Shown here in pieces: positions 9,588 through 19,884 of a DNA stretch of 64,000 bases; the first letter of the stretch is position 1, and every line of letters begins with the position of its first letter. Source of the DNA: Burkholderiales bacterium (GTDB lineage: Bacteria > Pseudomonadota > Gammaproteobacteria > Burkholderiales > Casimicrobiaceae); contig JADYZP010000009.1 in assembly GCA_020853025.1 (NCBI GenBank), forward strand, positions 150,410 through 214,409. Reading direction: 5' to 3'. Position numbers and translations under genes: made by a program. The notes beneath the pieces are model-generated. The model searched no databases and was not told the DNA's origin. It saw nothing but the letters and a program-made list of their open reading frames with translations.

Positions 9588-9613
9588 TCTTCGGACGTCG
9601 AGGCGTCCGAAGA
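9588..9613 (+). terminator. Hairpin, probable terminator between the secreted protein and kinase genes
   Basis: TCTTCGGACG and CGTCCGAAGA form a perfect 10-bp stem around the 6-base loop TCGAGG, 70 bases after the stop of the upstream gene. There is no T-run, so a strong intrinsic terminator is not certain. Confidence 0.5.
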
Positions 9614-9689
9614 TCCCCGGCCGGCCGTTCTGGCATACTGCAGCGCACCGCGCAGCAGACCTCACCTTAGCCGGAGCGGCGACCAGCCC

Positions 9690-11333
<1,644 letters not shown>

Positions 11334-12362
11334 CGGCACGCGGCGCGGCGCGGCGGTGCTCGCCTTCGCGGCGGCGCTCGCCGGATGCGCGACTGCGCCG
11401 GCTCCGGCGCCTGCGCCCGCCCCCATCGCTGTCGCAACACCGGCGCCGGCACCGCTGCTCGCCCGCGACGAGAACTTCGCGGTCGTGATCGTGCAATCCG
11501 GCGATACGCTCGCCTCGCTGGCGAAGCGCTACCTGGGCGACGCCGAGCGTGGATGGTGGATTGCGCAATTCAACGACATCGACGCGGTGCGCGCTGGCCA
11601 GGTCGTGACCATCCCGCTGCGCCAGCGCAATCCGCTGGGTGTCCACGTCAACGGCGTGCAGACGGTTCCGATACTCTGCTACCACCGCTTCGGGTCGAAA
11701 GCGAGCAAGTTGAGCGTCACCGCGGCCGCCTTCGAGGCGCAGATGAACTACCTGGCGCAGCACGGCTACACGGTGCTGCCTTTGCAGCGACTCTCACGCT
11801 TTCTCGAGGGCCGCGAGGCGCTGCCAGCCAAGTCCGTCGTGATCACCATCGACGACGGCTACCGGTCGACATTCGAGATCGCGTATCCGATCCTGCGCAA
11901 GTTCGGCTTTCCGGCGACCGTGTTCCTGTATTCGGATTTCGTCGGCGCACCCGACGCGATGACCTGGGCGCAGATGGAGGAGATCACGGCGTCGGGAAGC
12001 ATCGAAATCCAGCCGCATTCGAAATCGCACGCCAACCTGACGCTGCGGCTGCCCGGCGAAAGTGAAGCGCGGTACCGCGAGCGCATACGTCGCGAGGTCG
12101 ACGCGCCGATCGCGATGCTGCGCCAGCGCTTGGCTGACGGCAGCTTCGCGTTCGCCTATCCGTATGGCGACGTCAACGACTACGTGGTCGAGCTGCTGGT
12201 CAGGCAGAAACTCAGCCAGGGCGTCACCGTCACGCCCGGCGGCAACCCCTTCTACGCCTATCCGTACATGCTCCGGCGCAGCATGGTGTTCGGCAACGAG
12301 GATCTGGACGCCTTCGCGGCCAAGCTGGTCACGTTTGTACGCATCGCCAGCCAATAGCCCCT

Positions 12363-13340
12363 GTGAAGCGGACTTTTCGCAGAATCTGGCTCGCCATGCC
12401 CGGAGTGCTTGCCGCGTGCGCGCAACTGCCGGCCGAGCGAGCGCCGGCGCCCGCACCGCCGGCGACCCCCGTCGCGCCGACGGCCAGCGCACCGCTGCCG
12501 GAGGCGATCGCCCGCTACCGGAGGCAGGCGGATGCCGCACGCCAGGCGGGCGACCTCGCGCTCACCGCAACCAACCTGCAGATCGCCGTGCTGCTCGCGC
12601 CGGACGACGCGACCTCTCGCCGCGAACTCGCTGCGGTCCGCACGGCGATCGCCGGCGAAGTGCGCAACCGGCTAGCCGCCGGCAACGCGGCGATGTCCGC
12701 CGGCGACCTCGACCATGCCTACCATTCGATGTTGCGTGTGCTGGCCCTCGATCCGGGACAGGAAGAGGCGGCGAAGACGCTGCGTGAGATCGACCGCCGC
12801 CGCTTGACACGCATCCAGGCCGGCCGCGCGGCGCGTGTCAGGAACGCGGAAGCGGCAGCACCCAAGGTTACGAGCCATGCGCCCGTCGCGTCCGTCGACG
12901 CTGTGGACGGCTACGACCTCGAGCAGGCGCTGGAAATATTTGGCGCCGGCGACACCACGGGCGGCCTGCGCGATCTGCGTGCCTACGTCGGCGCCAATCC
13001 GGGCAACCGTGCGGAACGCCAGCGCATTGGCACCATCGTCGCCGAGCGGGCACGCGAACTGGAGAACCGGGGCGCCAAGGAACAGGCGCTCGGCCTCTAC
13101 GAACAGGCGAGCCTGCTGCGCGGCGACGGCAACGGCCCGTGGACCGCGCGAATGGCGCCGCTGAAGAAGTCGCTGTCGCAGGAGTACTTCGAGAAAGGCT
13201 CGCGCGTGTTCCGAACCGACCTGACGCAGGCGATCCGCCTGCTCGAAACGAGTGTGCGCTACGATCCCGGCAATACGCAGGCGTCGATCAAGCTGCGCGA
13301 AGCGCGCACCGTGCGCGAGAAGTTCGACAAGATCAAGTAG
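12363..13340 (+). CDS. TPR-type lipoprotein of unknown function
   Basis: A 325-residue protein starting with GTG directly after the deacetylase stop. It has a short signal peptide with lipobox 'VLAAC', a Pro/Ala linker and a helical body with TPR-like repeats (for example 'GDLDHAYHSMLRVLALDPGQEEA' trimmed to its core, and 'LETSVRYDPGNTQA'). The C-terminal 'REARTVREKFDKIK' resembles the tail of the convergent LysM-TPR lipoprotein at 13407-14363, suggesting the two are distant paralogues. Probably a periplasmic scaffold working with the deacetylase and kinase encoded just upstream. No enzymatic motif is seen. Confidence 0.7.
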   Translation: MKRTFRRIWLAMPGVLAACAQLPAERAPAPAPPATPVAPTASAPLPEAIARYRRQADAARQAGDLALTATNLQIAVLLAPDDATSRRELAAVRTAIAGEVRNRLAAGNAAMSAGDLDHAYHSMLRVLALDPGQEEAAKTLREIDRRRLTRIQAGRAARVRNAEAAAPKVTSHAPVASVDAVDGYDLEQALEIFGAGDTTGGLRDLRAYVGANPGNRAERQRIGTIVAERARELENRGAKEQALGLYEQASLLRGDGNGPWTARMAPLKKSLSQEYFEKGSRVFRTDLTQAIRLLETSVRYDPGNTQASIKLREARTVREKFDKIK

Positions 13341-13406
13341 CGCGCCTCGTAGCGCGACTCACTTCGACGACCGCTTCCCTCTCGCCTCGATTCTCAACAC
13401 CGCGCG

Positions 13407-14363
13407 TCACTTCGCTCCGAACTTCTCGGCCAGCTTCTTGCGCAGGTCGATCGCGCGCTCGCGTTCGAGTTTCGCCTTCTGGTTGTTGGGCTCCAGCGCC
13501 AGCACGCGATCCCACTTGCCGATGGCAACGTCCAGGTTTTGTCTCTGGAACGCCTGCGCGGCCTCGCGTTCATAGCGGCGCGCAAGCTGGCCGCGCAGAG
13601 CATCGCGTTGCATGAGCGCATCGCGATTGCCGGGGTCGCGCAGCGAGGCTTCGCGAAACGCGTCGTAGGCGCCTTCGAGGTCGCCCGCCTTCTGCAGCTC
13701 TCTTCCCTGCTGCATCAGCGCCGCCGACGCGTTGCGCGGTGTCGCCGGTTCCACGATCGCCGCCTTGGGCGTCTCTTCGGGCGCGTCCGCGGCCGCCGGC
13801 CGCGGTGGCATCGCGCCCGGCGCCGGCGCCTTGCCGGGGACCTTGATCACCTGTCCGGCCGCAAGATGGCCGGGATTGGCGATGTCGTTGTACCTGGCGA
13901 GGATGTAGAACTTGTACCGATCGCCCATGAACTGCTGCGCGATCTTCGACAGCGAATCGTCGCGCTGCACCGTATAGCGGAAAAAGACCGCCCCGAGTTC
14001 CTTCTGCGGGTCCGCCTTGATCTGCTCCATCAGCTTTTTTGCCAGGTCGCTGCCCGGGTCGAGCGCCAGCGCCTGCTCGAGCATGCGCTGGGCGGCGGGC
14101 TCGTCGCCATTCTGCAATTCGGCGATGGCGTCGAGCGTGAGCTTCTGCGCCTGCGCCTTGGCCTGCGCCGGGGTCAACTCGGGCACCGGCGGCGGCGCCG
14201 GCTTCGGCGGCTCCGGAGCGACGACCACTGGCGGCGGTGGCGCCGGTGCCGGCGCCGGGGCCGGTTCGGGCGCTGGCGCGGTTGCGCAGCCGGACAATGC
14301 AAGCGCCAGCGCAGCCAGCAGCGGGCCGCCGCGCCGTATGGTGTGCAGGATCGAAGGTTTCAT
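13407..14363 (-). CDS. LysM- and TPR-containing lipoprotein
   Basis: A 318-residue lipoprotein: signal peptide with lipobox 'ALSGC', a long Pro/Ala linker, TPR-like helices ('DEPAAQRMLEQALALDPG'), a LysM domain near residues 125-172 ('YTVQRDDSLSKIAQQFMGD', ending 'AAGQVIKVPG') and a second helical pair ending 'LALEPNNQKAKLERERAID'. LysM binds peptidoglycan, so it likely bridges the outer membrane and the cell wall. It is convergent with the TPR lipoprotein at 12363 and lies in the same orientation as the phosphatase and TagH genes, about 100 bases downstream of the phosphatase stop. Confidence 0.78.
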   Translation of the reverse strand: MKPSILHTIRRGGPLLAALALALSGCATAPAPEPAPAPAPAPPPPVVVAPEPPKPAPPPVPELTPAQAKAQAQKLTLDAIAELQNGDEPAAQRMLEQALALDPGSDLAKKLMEQIKADPQKELGAVFFRYTVQRDDSLSKIAQQFMGDRYKFYILARYNDIANPGHLAAGQVIKVPGKAPAPGAMPPRPAAADAPEETPKAAIVEPATPRNASAALMQQGRELQKAGDLEGAYDAFREASLRDPGNRDALMQRDALRGQLARRYEREAAQAFQRQNLDVAIGKWDRVLALEPNNQKAKLERERAIDLRKKLAEKFGAK

Positions 14364-14463
14364 CGTGGCCGCCGCGAACTATCGCTTGCTCATCGTATCT
14401 TCGCCAACCGTGGCGCGAAAGGCGAATATTGCACACGGTTGCCGTCCAATATCAACCTGCGGT

Positions 14464-14500
14464 CCCCTCACCCGGTCCCTCTCCCCGCAAGCGGGGCGGG
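14464..14500. repeat. Palindromic intergenic repeat (CCCTCACCC...CCCCGC-AA-GCGGGG type)
   Basis: The stretch contains CCCTCACCCGGTCCCTCTCC followed by the perfect hairpin CCCCGC-AA-GCGGGG (14483-14496). This matches a widespread class of intergenic palindromes in GC-rich proteobacteria whose core is CCCTCTCCCCGC/GCGGGGAGAGGG. Here the element supplies the last codons and the stop of the PP2C gene (residues APAPLAGRGTG). Confidence 0.65.
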
Positions 14501-15256
14501 AGCGTCGCCCGTCGACACCGCCTCACGACACCAGACCGCCAGCGCCGAGAAATTGTCCTGCTCGCGGCGGCCGTTGGCGAGAACGTCCTGTTCCATGATC
14601 CGCAGCCAGTCCGCCGGCGAGCGAGCATCGGCGAGCGCGAGCGCCATCGCGGACTCGTCGACGTATTCCCAGAAGCCGTCGCTGCACAGCAGGAAGGCGT
14701 CGCCGGTGACGATGTCGAACGAGGCATCGCCCAAGGTCACGGTGAACGCTTCGTCGTGTCCGAGCGCGGCAAACAAACGGCTGCGCTGCAGCGATTCGCG
14801 CAGCGCAGCCGGCCCCAGATAACCGGCGTCGACCATCCGCTGGACCACGCTGTGGTCCTTGGTCTGGGCGATGACCCGGCCGTCGCGAAAGCAGTAGAGC
14901 CGGGTGTCGCCCACGTGCCCCCACGCCGCCGTGCGGTGGATCGTGTCGACCGCGAGCACGGTTGCCGTCGCGCGCATGGCCGATAGCGTGCCGCTGCCCG
15001 CCTGCTGCGCGACGATCGCCCGGTGTGCGGCCTGGAGCGCGGCGTCGACCGCCGCAGCGGTGAAGGCGGGGGTCTGCTGGAACTCCGTCAGGATCACGCG
15101 CACCGCGAGCTTCGAGGCGACATCCCCGCCGCCGTGTCCACCCGCGCCATCGCTGACGACGCAGACGCAGCCGCCATCGGCCGTCCAGAATCCGCAGGCG
15201 TCTTCGTTGCGCTCGCGCCCGCCGGGATTGGACAACACGGAGACCTCGAGCTGCAT
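14468..15256 (-). CDS. PP2C-family Ser/Thr protein phosphatase
   Basis: A 262-residue soluble phosphatase with the PP2C metal and phosphate motifs in order: 'RERNEDAC' near the N-terminus, 'VSDGAGGHGGGDVAS', 'WGHVGDTRLYCFRDG', 'TKDHSVVQRM', 'LLCSDGFWEYV' and 'DNFSALAVW'. It should remove phosphate from targets of the two Ser/Thr kinases nearby, and resembles the PppA-like phosphatases that accompany T6SS kinases. The start MQLEV is chosen because PP2C domains begin this way and upstream codons are not conserved-looking. It lies 16 bases downstream of tagH in the same direction, so the two are an operon. The last ~11 residues are encoded by an intergenic palindromic repeat. Confidence 0.9.
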   Translation of the reverse strand: MQLEVSVLSNPGGRERNEDACGFWTADGGCVCVVSDGAGGHGGGDVASKLAVRVILTEFQQTPAFTAAAVDAALQAAHRAIVAQQAGSGTLSAMRATATVLAVDTIHRTAAWGHVGDTRLYCFRDGRVIAQTKDHSVVQRMVDAGYLGPAALRESLQRSRLFAALGHDEAFTVTLGDASFDIVTGDAFLLCSDGFWEYVDESAMALALADARSPADWLRIMEQDVLANGRREQDNFSALAVWCREAVSTGDAPAPLAGRGTG

Positions 15257-15272
15257 ACGTCGGCTTCCGTCC

Positions 15273-16439
15273 TCAGCGCACGTCGTTGTTCCGTGCACGC
15301 GGCTCGGGCAGCCGAGCCTTGGCGTGGTAGGCGCGAAGGAACTCCTCGCCGAACAGAAAATGGAAATCGCCTTCCGCTTCGCGCGAAATTTCGCCGTAGA
15401 GTTCCTCGTAGAGATTCCAAAGCTTCGCCTTGTGACTGGTCGGCAGCAGCGATCCTCCCGACTCGCTCGCGGTCAGGCGCTGCTCGAGCCGGGCCGGATC
15501 GAAGCGCGCGAGCACCGCGGCGAGTGCCGCGCGCATGCCGGCGACGAACCCCTCCTGGTGTGACCGCAGGCTGGCACGCGCGTCCTCGATGCTGCGCAGC
15601 GGCGTCATGAAGCCCTGCCCGGGCGGTTTCAGCAACAGCGCGACCGCCGCTTCGAGGTCGGGCGCGAACTTGAGCGGGTTGTTGTCGTGCGCGACGATGA
15701 TCGTGGCGTCGGCGCGGACCTCCCGCTTGGCCTGCGCGCGTGCGGCGAGCAGGTCGAGCAGGCCGTGCAGCGTCTCGCGCATGACGGCGCCGACTTCCTC
15801 CATGAACTGCGGTGTGAGCCCCCCTGGAACGGCGAGGTCGCGAAGGCCGGCGCCACGCAGCAGTGCCGCAAGCAATACGTCGGTATCGGGCGCCGGCAAT
15901 GCGGCACTGCGCGCCCCATCCACGGTCACCGTCGCGGCGATCGGCGCGGCAACGGCAGCCGCTGCAGACGCGGCCGGCGCCTGGTGCTCGGGCGCCGGAA
16001 CGATCACCGTCGTGATCCGGTTGCCTGCCGCCGAGCGCCCATCTTCGGACCACGAAAGCATGGTCCCGTGGCGCAGGATGGTCGTCGTCTCGTCGTCGCC
16101 GACATCGTGCACGGAAGCCACGGTGTCGGCGCCGTCGACCCGCAACAGGTAGCCGGCGATGCGCAGCTCGTCGCCGGCGGCGAGTGGATGGTCCTGGCCG
16201 CGGCCCGCCGCTCGTCCATTGACGAACAGCGCGACGGTGGTGCCCTGGTCGCGCACCCAGTATCGGCCGTCCCTGAAGGCGATGATCGCGTGCGTGCGCG
16301 AGATGACGCGATCCGGATCGGGCAGCAGAAGCGTGGACCCCGGCGAGCGGCCGATGGTGCCCCCTTCCGGCGGAAACGAGGCGCTGATCGCCGGGTCGAC
16401 GGCGGTGTCCTTGTAGCTCAGTACCTTGATCTTCAGCAT
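15273..16439 (-). CDS. tagH: TagH-type FHA-domain protein
   Basis: A 388-residue protein with an N-terminal FHA phosphothreonine-binding domain ('TIGRSPGSTLLLPD', 'VISRTHAII', 'LFVNGRAAG') and a C-terminal ~200-residue domain ('NPLKFAPDLEAAVALLL', 'LWNLYEELYGEISREAEGD') typical of the FHA proteins associated with type VI secretion (TagH/Fha). These bind Thr-phosphorylated partners and switch secretion on downstream of a PpkA-type kinase. The start at MLKIKV was chosen since the FHA fold begins there, and the ORF-track extension is Arg/His-rich noise. No tss structural gene is in the window. It is co-directional with the PP2C gene. Confidence 0.85.
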   Translation of the reverse strand: MLKIKVLSYKDTAVDPAISASFPPEGGTIGRSPGSTLLLPDPDRVISRTHAIIAFRDGRYWVRDQGTTVALFVNGRAAGRGQDHPLAAGDELRIAGYLLRVDGADTVASVHDVGDDETTTILRHGTMLSWSEDGRSAAGNRITTVIVPAPEHQAPAASAAAAVAAPIAATVTVDGARSAALPAPDTDVLLAALLRGAGLRDLAVPGGLTPQFMEEVGAVMRETLHGLLDLLAARAQAKREVRADATIIVAHDNNPLKFAPDLEAAVALLLKPPGQGFMTPLRSIEDARASLRSHQEGFVAGMRAALAAVLARFDPARLEQRLTASESGGSLLPTSHKAKLWNLYEELYGEISREAEGDFHFLFGEEFLRAYHAKARLPEPRARNNDVR

Positions 16440-16619
16440 GGTCGGCGTGGTCGAAGCTCGTCGGCAGATCGTGCTGCATGCAACGCGGAGCCGGGGGTGA
16501 CGTGGCAGCATGCGCAGCGTCGAGCCCTGCGAAGAATGGCGTGCGCACCGCATGCCCGTCAAGTGCCGCTCTGGCAGAATGCGCGGAATGAACCGACGAC
16601 CGCAACGGCCGGCCGCGCG

Positions 16620-18869
16620 ATGAGCGACCACGGCGAGCAGGCATCGCCAGCACCGCAGGGGCTCGCCGACTTCGCGCGCGAAGCCGGCGCCGGCATTTCG
16701 GCTGCGTTCGTGCTGGTCGCGATGATGCTGCCGCTCGGCTTGATCGCGTACGCGCCGCTGGGCGAATACGCGGTGGAAGCGGGACTGCGAGCCGCGCTGG
16801 CCTGCGCCATTTTCGGCAACCTCACGGCGCTGGTGTTGGGCGGCGCGCTGCTGCCCAACGAGGTACCCCGCGCGTCGTCGGTGTTCCTGTTCGCTGCGTT
16901 CATCCTGCGCATGGCGGCCGATGCGCAGCTGCGGGCTTCACCCACGCATGGGGTCGCCGAGATCCTGGTGCTGGCCGCGGCCTGCCTGGCGCTGACCGGC
17001 ATCATCCAGATCGCCTTTGGCGTCCTGCGTCTGGGCAACATCGCGCGCTTCGTGCCGTACCCGGTGGTCGCCGGACTCATGACCGGGCTTGCCATTTCGC
17101 TGGTGATCTACGAGCTGCCCGAGATTCTCGGCATGCATGGCGAAGGTGCGCCGAACGCCGAGGCGGGCGGACATCACGGCATCAACGGCTGGACGCTGCT
17201 GGTCGGACTCGTCACCATCGTCGGCTTCGTCTTCGTTCGCCGGCGCTGGCCATTGCTGCCGTCGAAATTGATCGGCCTTGCCGCGGGCACCGTCGCTGCG
17301 GTGGTCATCACCGCGCTCTTCCACGGCGACGTCGGTCCGCGCGTGCCGTTTCTGGGGAGGATTCCACTGCCCGACGCGCTGCTGCCATTGATCTCCGCCG
17401 ACGGCATCGCACTGGTGCTGCGCTTCGGCTACGACCTCCTGATCACTGCACTCGCGATCGGCGTCGTCGGTTCGCTCGACAGCCTGCTCGCCGCGGTCGG
17501 CGAGGCGGACGGGCCGCTTGATACCGCGCACCATCCGAACCGGCTGCTCGTCGCGCTGGGTTGCGGCAATCTCGTGTCCTCCGCCTTCGGTGGCGTGCCC
17601 GTCGCCTACTCGTCGCATCACGCACTGGGCACGCACCAAGGCGGCGAGCGCAAGCTGGTGTCGAGCTTCACGACGACGGCGACGCTGCTGCTGCTGCTGC
17701 TCTACGGCGCACCGCTGCTGCAGCTCATTCCGGTGGCCGCACTATCGGCGATGATGCTGGTGATCGCCGTTGGGCTCATCGATCGGTGGGCCGGGACGAC
17801 GATCGACCGCCTGCGCCGCGGGCAGTACGACAGCGAACTCATGGTCAACATCGCTCTGGTCGTGCTGGTGGCGGGCGTGACCATCGTCTTCGGCCTGGTC
17901 GCCGCGGTGCTCACCGGTCTGATCCTGTCGATGGGGCTCTTCCTCGCGGTGATGAACCGGTCGCTGATCCGTGCCGTGCGCACGGGGACCACGCGCGGTT
18001 CGCGCCGCGTCTACCCGCCCGAGCAGGCGAGCCTGCTGCGCGTCGAGGGCCACCGTATTCGCCTGCTCGAACTCGACGGCGCCATCTTCTTCGGCACCGC
18101 CGACCGGCTCGCCTTCGAGGCGCTGCGTGCGGCCGAAGGCGCGCAGTTCCTGATCATCGACCTGCGCCGGGTGACGATGATCGACGCCTCGGGCGCGCTG
18201 ATGCTGCACAAGTTGTCGCGCCTGCTGCGCGAGCAGGGCGTCACGCTGCTGCTCGCATACATCAGCGCCACCAGCCGGCTGGGACGCGCGGTCCAGGGCG
18301 CAGGTGTGTTTACGCAGCGACACCATGCGGACTGGTTCGATGACGCCGATCGTGCGCTCGAATGGGCCGAGCGACAGCTGCTGGTGCACGCGCAGGCCGC
18401 CTCGGTCGACCACGAGCTCGAGATCGGCGAATTCGCGTTGATGAAGGGACTGTCGCCGGACGAGATGCAGTTCATGAAACCCTACCTCGACCGTCAGCTC
18501 TTTCCCGCGCGCGCCGCGCTCTACCACGAGGGCCAGTTGGGCGACCGCCTGTACCTGCTCGCGCGCGGCGCCGTCAGCATCGTCTCCGAGGATCCGGAGG
18601 CGAAGGGCAAGCATCGCCGGGTGGTGACGCTCGCCCCTGGTGTGATCTTCGGCGAATCGGCGATCATCGAAGGCGGCACGCGCTCGGTCACCGCGATCGC
18701 CGAGGACGAGGTCGTCACCTACAGCCTGTCGCGCCGCAACCTCGAGGCGATCTACGCGCGCAACCCGGACCTGTACCGGCGCATCGTCCTCAACATGCTG
18801 GGCCACCTGTCGGGATTGCTGCGCATGGCCAGCGCCATTCTGCGCGACGCCAGCGAATCGGTGGAGTGA
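16620..18869 (+). CDS. SulP-family anion transporter with STAS and cyclic-nucleotide-binding domains
   Basis: A 749-residue membrane protein. Residues about 25-450 contain 10-12 hydrophobic helices with SulP features ('FVPYPVVAGLMTGLAISLVI', 'VVGSLDSLLAAVGEADG', 'NLVSSAFGGVPVAYSSHHA'). A STAS domain (about 467-560, 'LIIDLRRVTMIDASGALML') and a cNMP-binding domain (about 604-717, 'GDRLYLLARGAVSIV', 'GVIFGESAIIEGGTRSVTA') follow. SulP carriers move sulfate, bicarbonate or dicarboxylates, and the cNMP domain suggests control by cAMP or a related ligand. The first ~310 residues of the ORF-track version lie antisense to tagH and are discarded. The stop lies two bases before the convergent TagH-C gene. 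Confidence 0.87.
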   Translation: MSDHGEQASPAPQGLADFAREAGAGISAAFVLVAMMLPLGLIAYAPLGEYAVEAGLRAALACAIFGNLTALVLGGALLPNEVPRASSVFLFAAFILRMAADAQLRASPTHGVAEILVLAAACLALTGIIQIAFGVLRLGNIARFVPYPVVAGLMTGLAISLVIYELPEILGMHGEGAPNAEAGGHHGINGWTLLVGLVTIVGFVFVRRRWPLLPSKLIGLAAGTVAAVVITALFHGDVGPRVPFLGRIPLPDALLPLISADGIALVLRFGYDLLITALAIGVVGSLDSLLAAVGEADGPLDTAHHPNRLLVALGCGNLVSSAFGGVPVAYSSHHALGTHQGGERKLVSSFTTTATLLLLLLYGAPLLQLIPVAALSAMMLVIAVGLIDRWAGTTIDRLRRGQYDSELMVNIALVVLVAGVTIVFGLVAAVLTGLILSMGLFLAVMNRSLIRAVRTGTTRGSRRVYPPEQASLLRVEGHRIRLLELDGAIFFGTADRLAFEALRAAEGAQFLIIDLRRVTMIDASGALMLHKLSRLLREQGVTLLLAYISATSRLGRAVQGAGVFTQRHHADWFDDADRALEWAERQLLVHAQAASVDHELEIGEFALMKGLSPDEMQFMKPYLDRQLFPARAALYHEGQLGDRLYLLARGAVSIVSEDPEAKGKHRRVVTLAPGVIFGESAIIEGGTRSVTAIAEDEVVTYSLSRRNLEAIYARNPDLYRRIVLNMLGHLSGLLRMASAILRDASESVE

Positions 18870-18870
18870 C

Positions 18871-19557
18871 TCAGGTTGGTTCGGAGGGCGCTGCCTGGCC
18901 GGTAGCGTAGGCACGGCGGAACTCGCGCTCGAATACCGACCAGAAGTCCTCGCCCGCCTCCTTCGCGAGGTCCTCGTAGAGCTCGAGCAGCAGGTCCCAC
19001 TGCCGCGCCTTGCGATTGCCGGGGAGAAAGCGATCGAGGGCCCCCTTTGCCTCGAGCCGCTGGTCGAATTCCTCCGGATGAAACCGCGTGAGCAGGCTTT
19101 GCAGCGCCGCCTCGATGCCGGCGGCGAGACCGCGATCGTGCGCACGCAGGTCGTCGTAGGCGTCACGCACTGCGCGTAGCGGAGCCATGAGGTCGCTGCG
19201 CTCGGGGGCCAGCAGATGTCGCAGCGCCACGTCGACATCCCACGCCGCCTTCAACGGATTGACGGCGCGCGGACCGATGATCGTCATCTCGGCGTGGATG
19301 CTGCTCTTCGCCTGCGAACGCAGGCGCAGCATGTCGACGGTGCCGGCCGTCATTTCGCGCAGCAGAGCGCCCAGCTGCTCCATCGTCTGCACATCGAGGC
19401 CCGAGGGCAGTTCGAGCTGCGACAGGCCCAGGCCCTTGAGCAGCGCCGCCTGCAGCTCGGCGATGTGCGCGCGATCGCGCGACCTCTGTTCCGGGGCTTC
19501 GCGGGAATCCGCAGCCTGTGGCGAATCGTTGGAGTCGATGGGTGTCGACTGCTGCAT
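18871..19557 (-). CDS. TagH C-terminal-domain protein lacking the FHA domain
   Basis: A 228-residue protein whose body matches, segment by segment, the C-terminal half of the TagH protein encoded at 15273-16439: 'NPLKAAWDVDVALRHLLAPE' against 'NPLKFAPDLEAAVALLLKPP', 'LMAPLRAVRDAYDDLRAHD' against 'FMTPLRSIEDARASLRSHQ', and 'WDLLLELYEDLAKEAGEDF' against 'LWNLYEELYGEISREAEGD'. The FHA domain is replaced by about 25 polar residues. The start MQQSTP is the ATG that keeps only plausible protein. The longer ORF adds a Cys/Arg-rich stretch that is probably non-coding. It may compete with or scaffold TagH. It is separated from tagH only by the oppositely oriented SulP gene. Confidence 0.75.
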   Translation of the reverse strand: MQQSTPIDSNDSPQAADSREAPEQRSRDRAHIAELQAALLKGLGLSQLELPSGLDVQTMEQLGALLREMTAGTVDMLRLRSQAKSSIHAEMTIIGPRAVNPLKAAWDVDVALRHLLAPERSDLMAPLRAVRDAYDDLRAHDRGLAAGIEAALQSLLTRFHPEEFDQRLEAKGALDRFLPGNRKARQWDLLLELYEDLAKEAGEDFWSVFEREFRRAYATGQAAPSEPT

Positions 19558-19884
19558 GGCGTGGTCCTGCACTGCTGTCGCGCGATTCCGTTTCCCGACT
19601 GCCCTGCGCGCGAAGCGCTCTAGTCTACTGCAACTTCCGGCGTCACGGAACCGCGTCGAGGTCCGTCGTGTCAAGCGCGTCCCGCGTCCCGCCATTCGCA
19701 GTTGGCACACTACCGACCGTGAGGATGCACCGGCGATCTTGGCGGTCGCGCAACGACGAAGGCATCGACCGCGGCCATCGAGCACCGCCTGGACTGCGTG
19801 CTGGCCGGCGTATGATCACCGGCTGCTGTCACGCTCTGTCCATCGCAAACCGCGTCGACCACCCATTACCGTGATTCAATTCCC
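19558..19884. other. 327-base divergent intergenic region, nothing convincing
   Basis: Lies between the TagH-C gene (minus) and the terC-like gene (plus). I see a perfect minus-strand TTGACA (19669-19674) but no matching -10 at a proper distance, and no yybP-ykoY-type manganese riboswitch or terminator hairpin ahead of terC. No small ORF with a good ribosome-binding site was found. Confidence 0.5.

Noticed and set aside
15687-16619. N-terminal 311-codon extension of the SulP ORF
   Set aside because: It lies antisense to tagH and is low-complexity Arg/Gly-rich. The transporter begins at MSDHGEQ (16620).
19700-19884. yybP-ykoY manganese riboswitch upstream of the TerC-type gene
   Set aside because: The conserved loop sequences of that riboswitch class are not visible.
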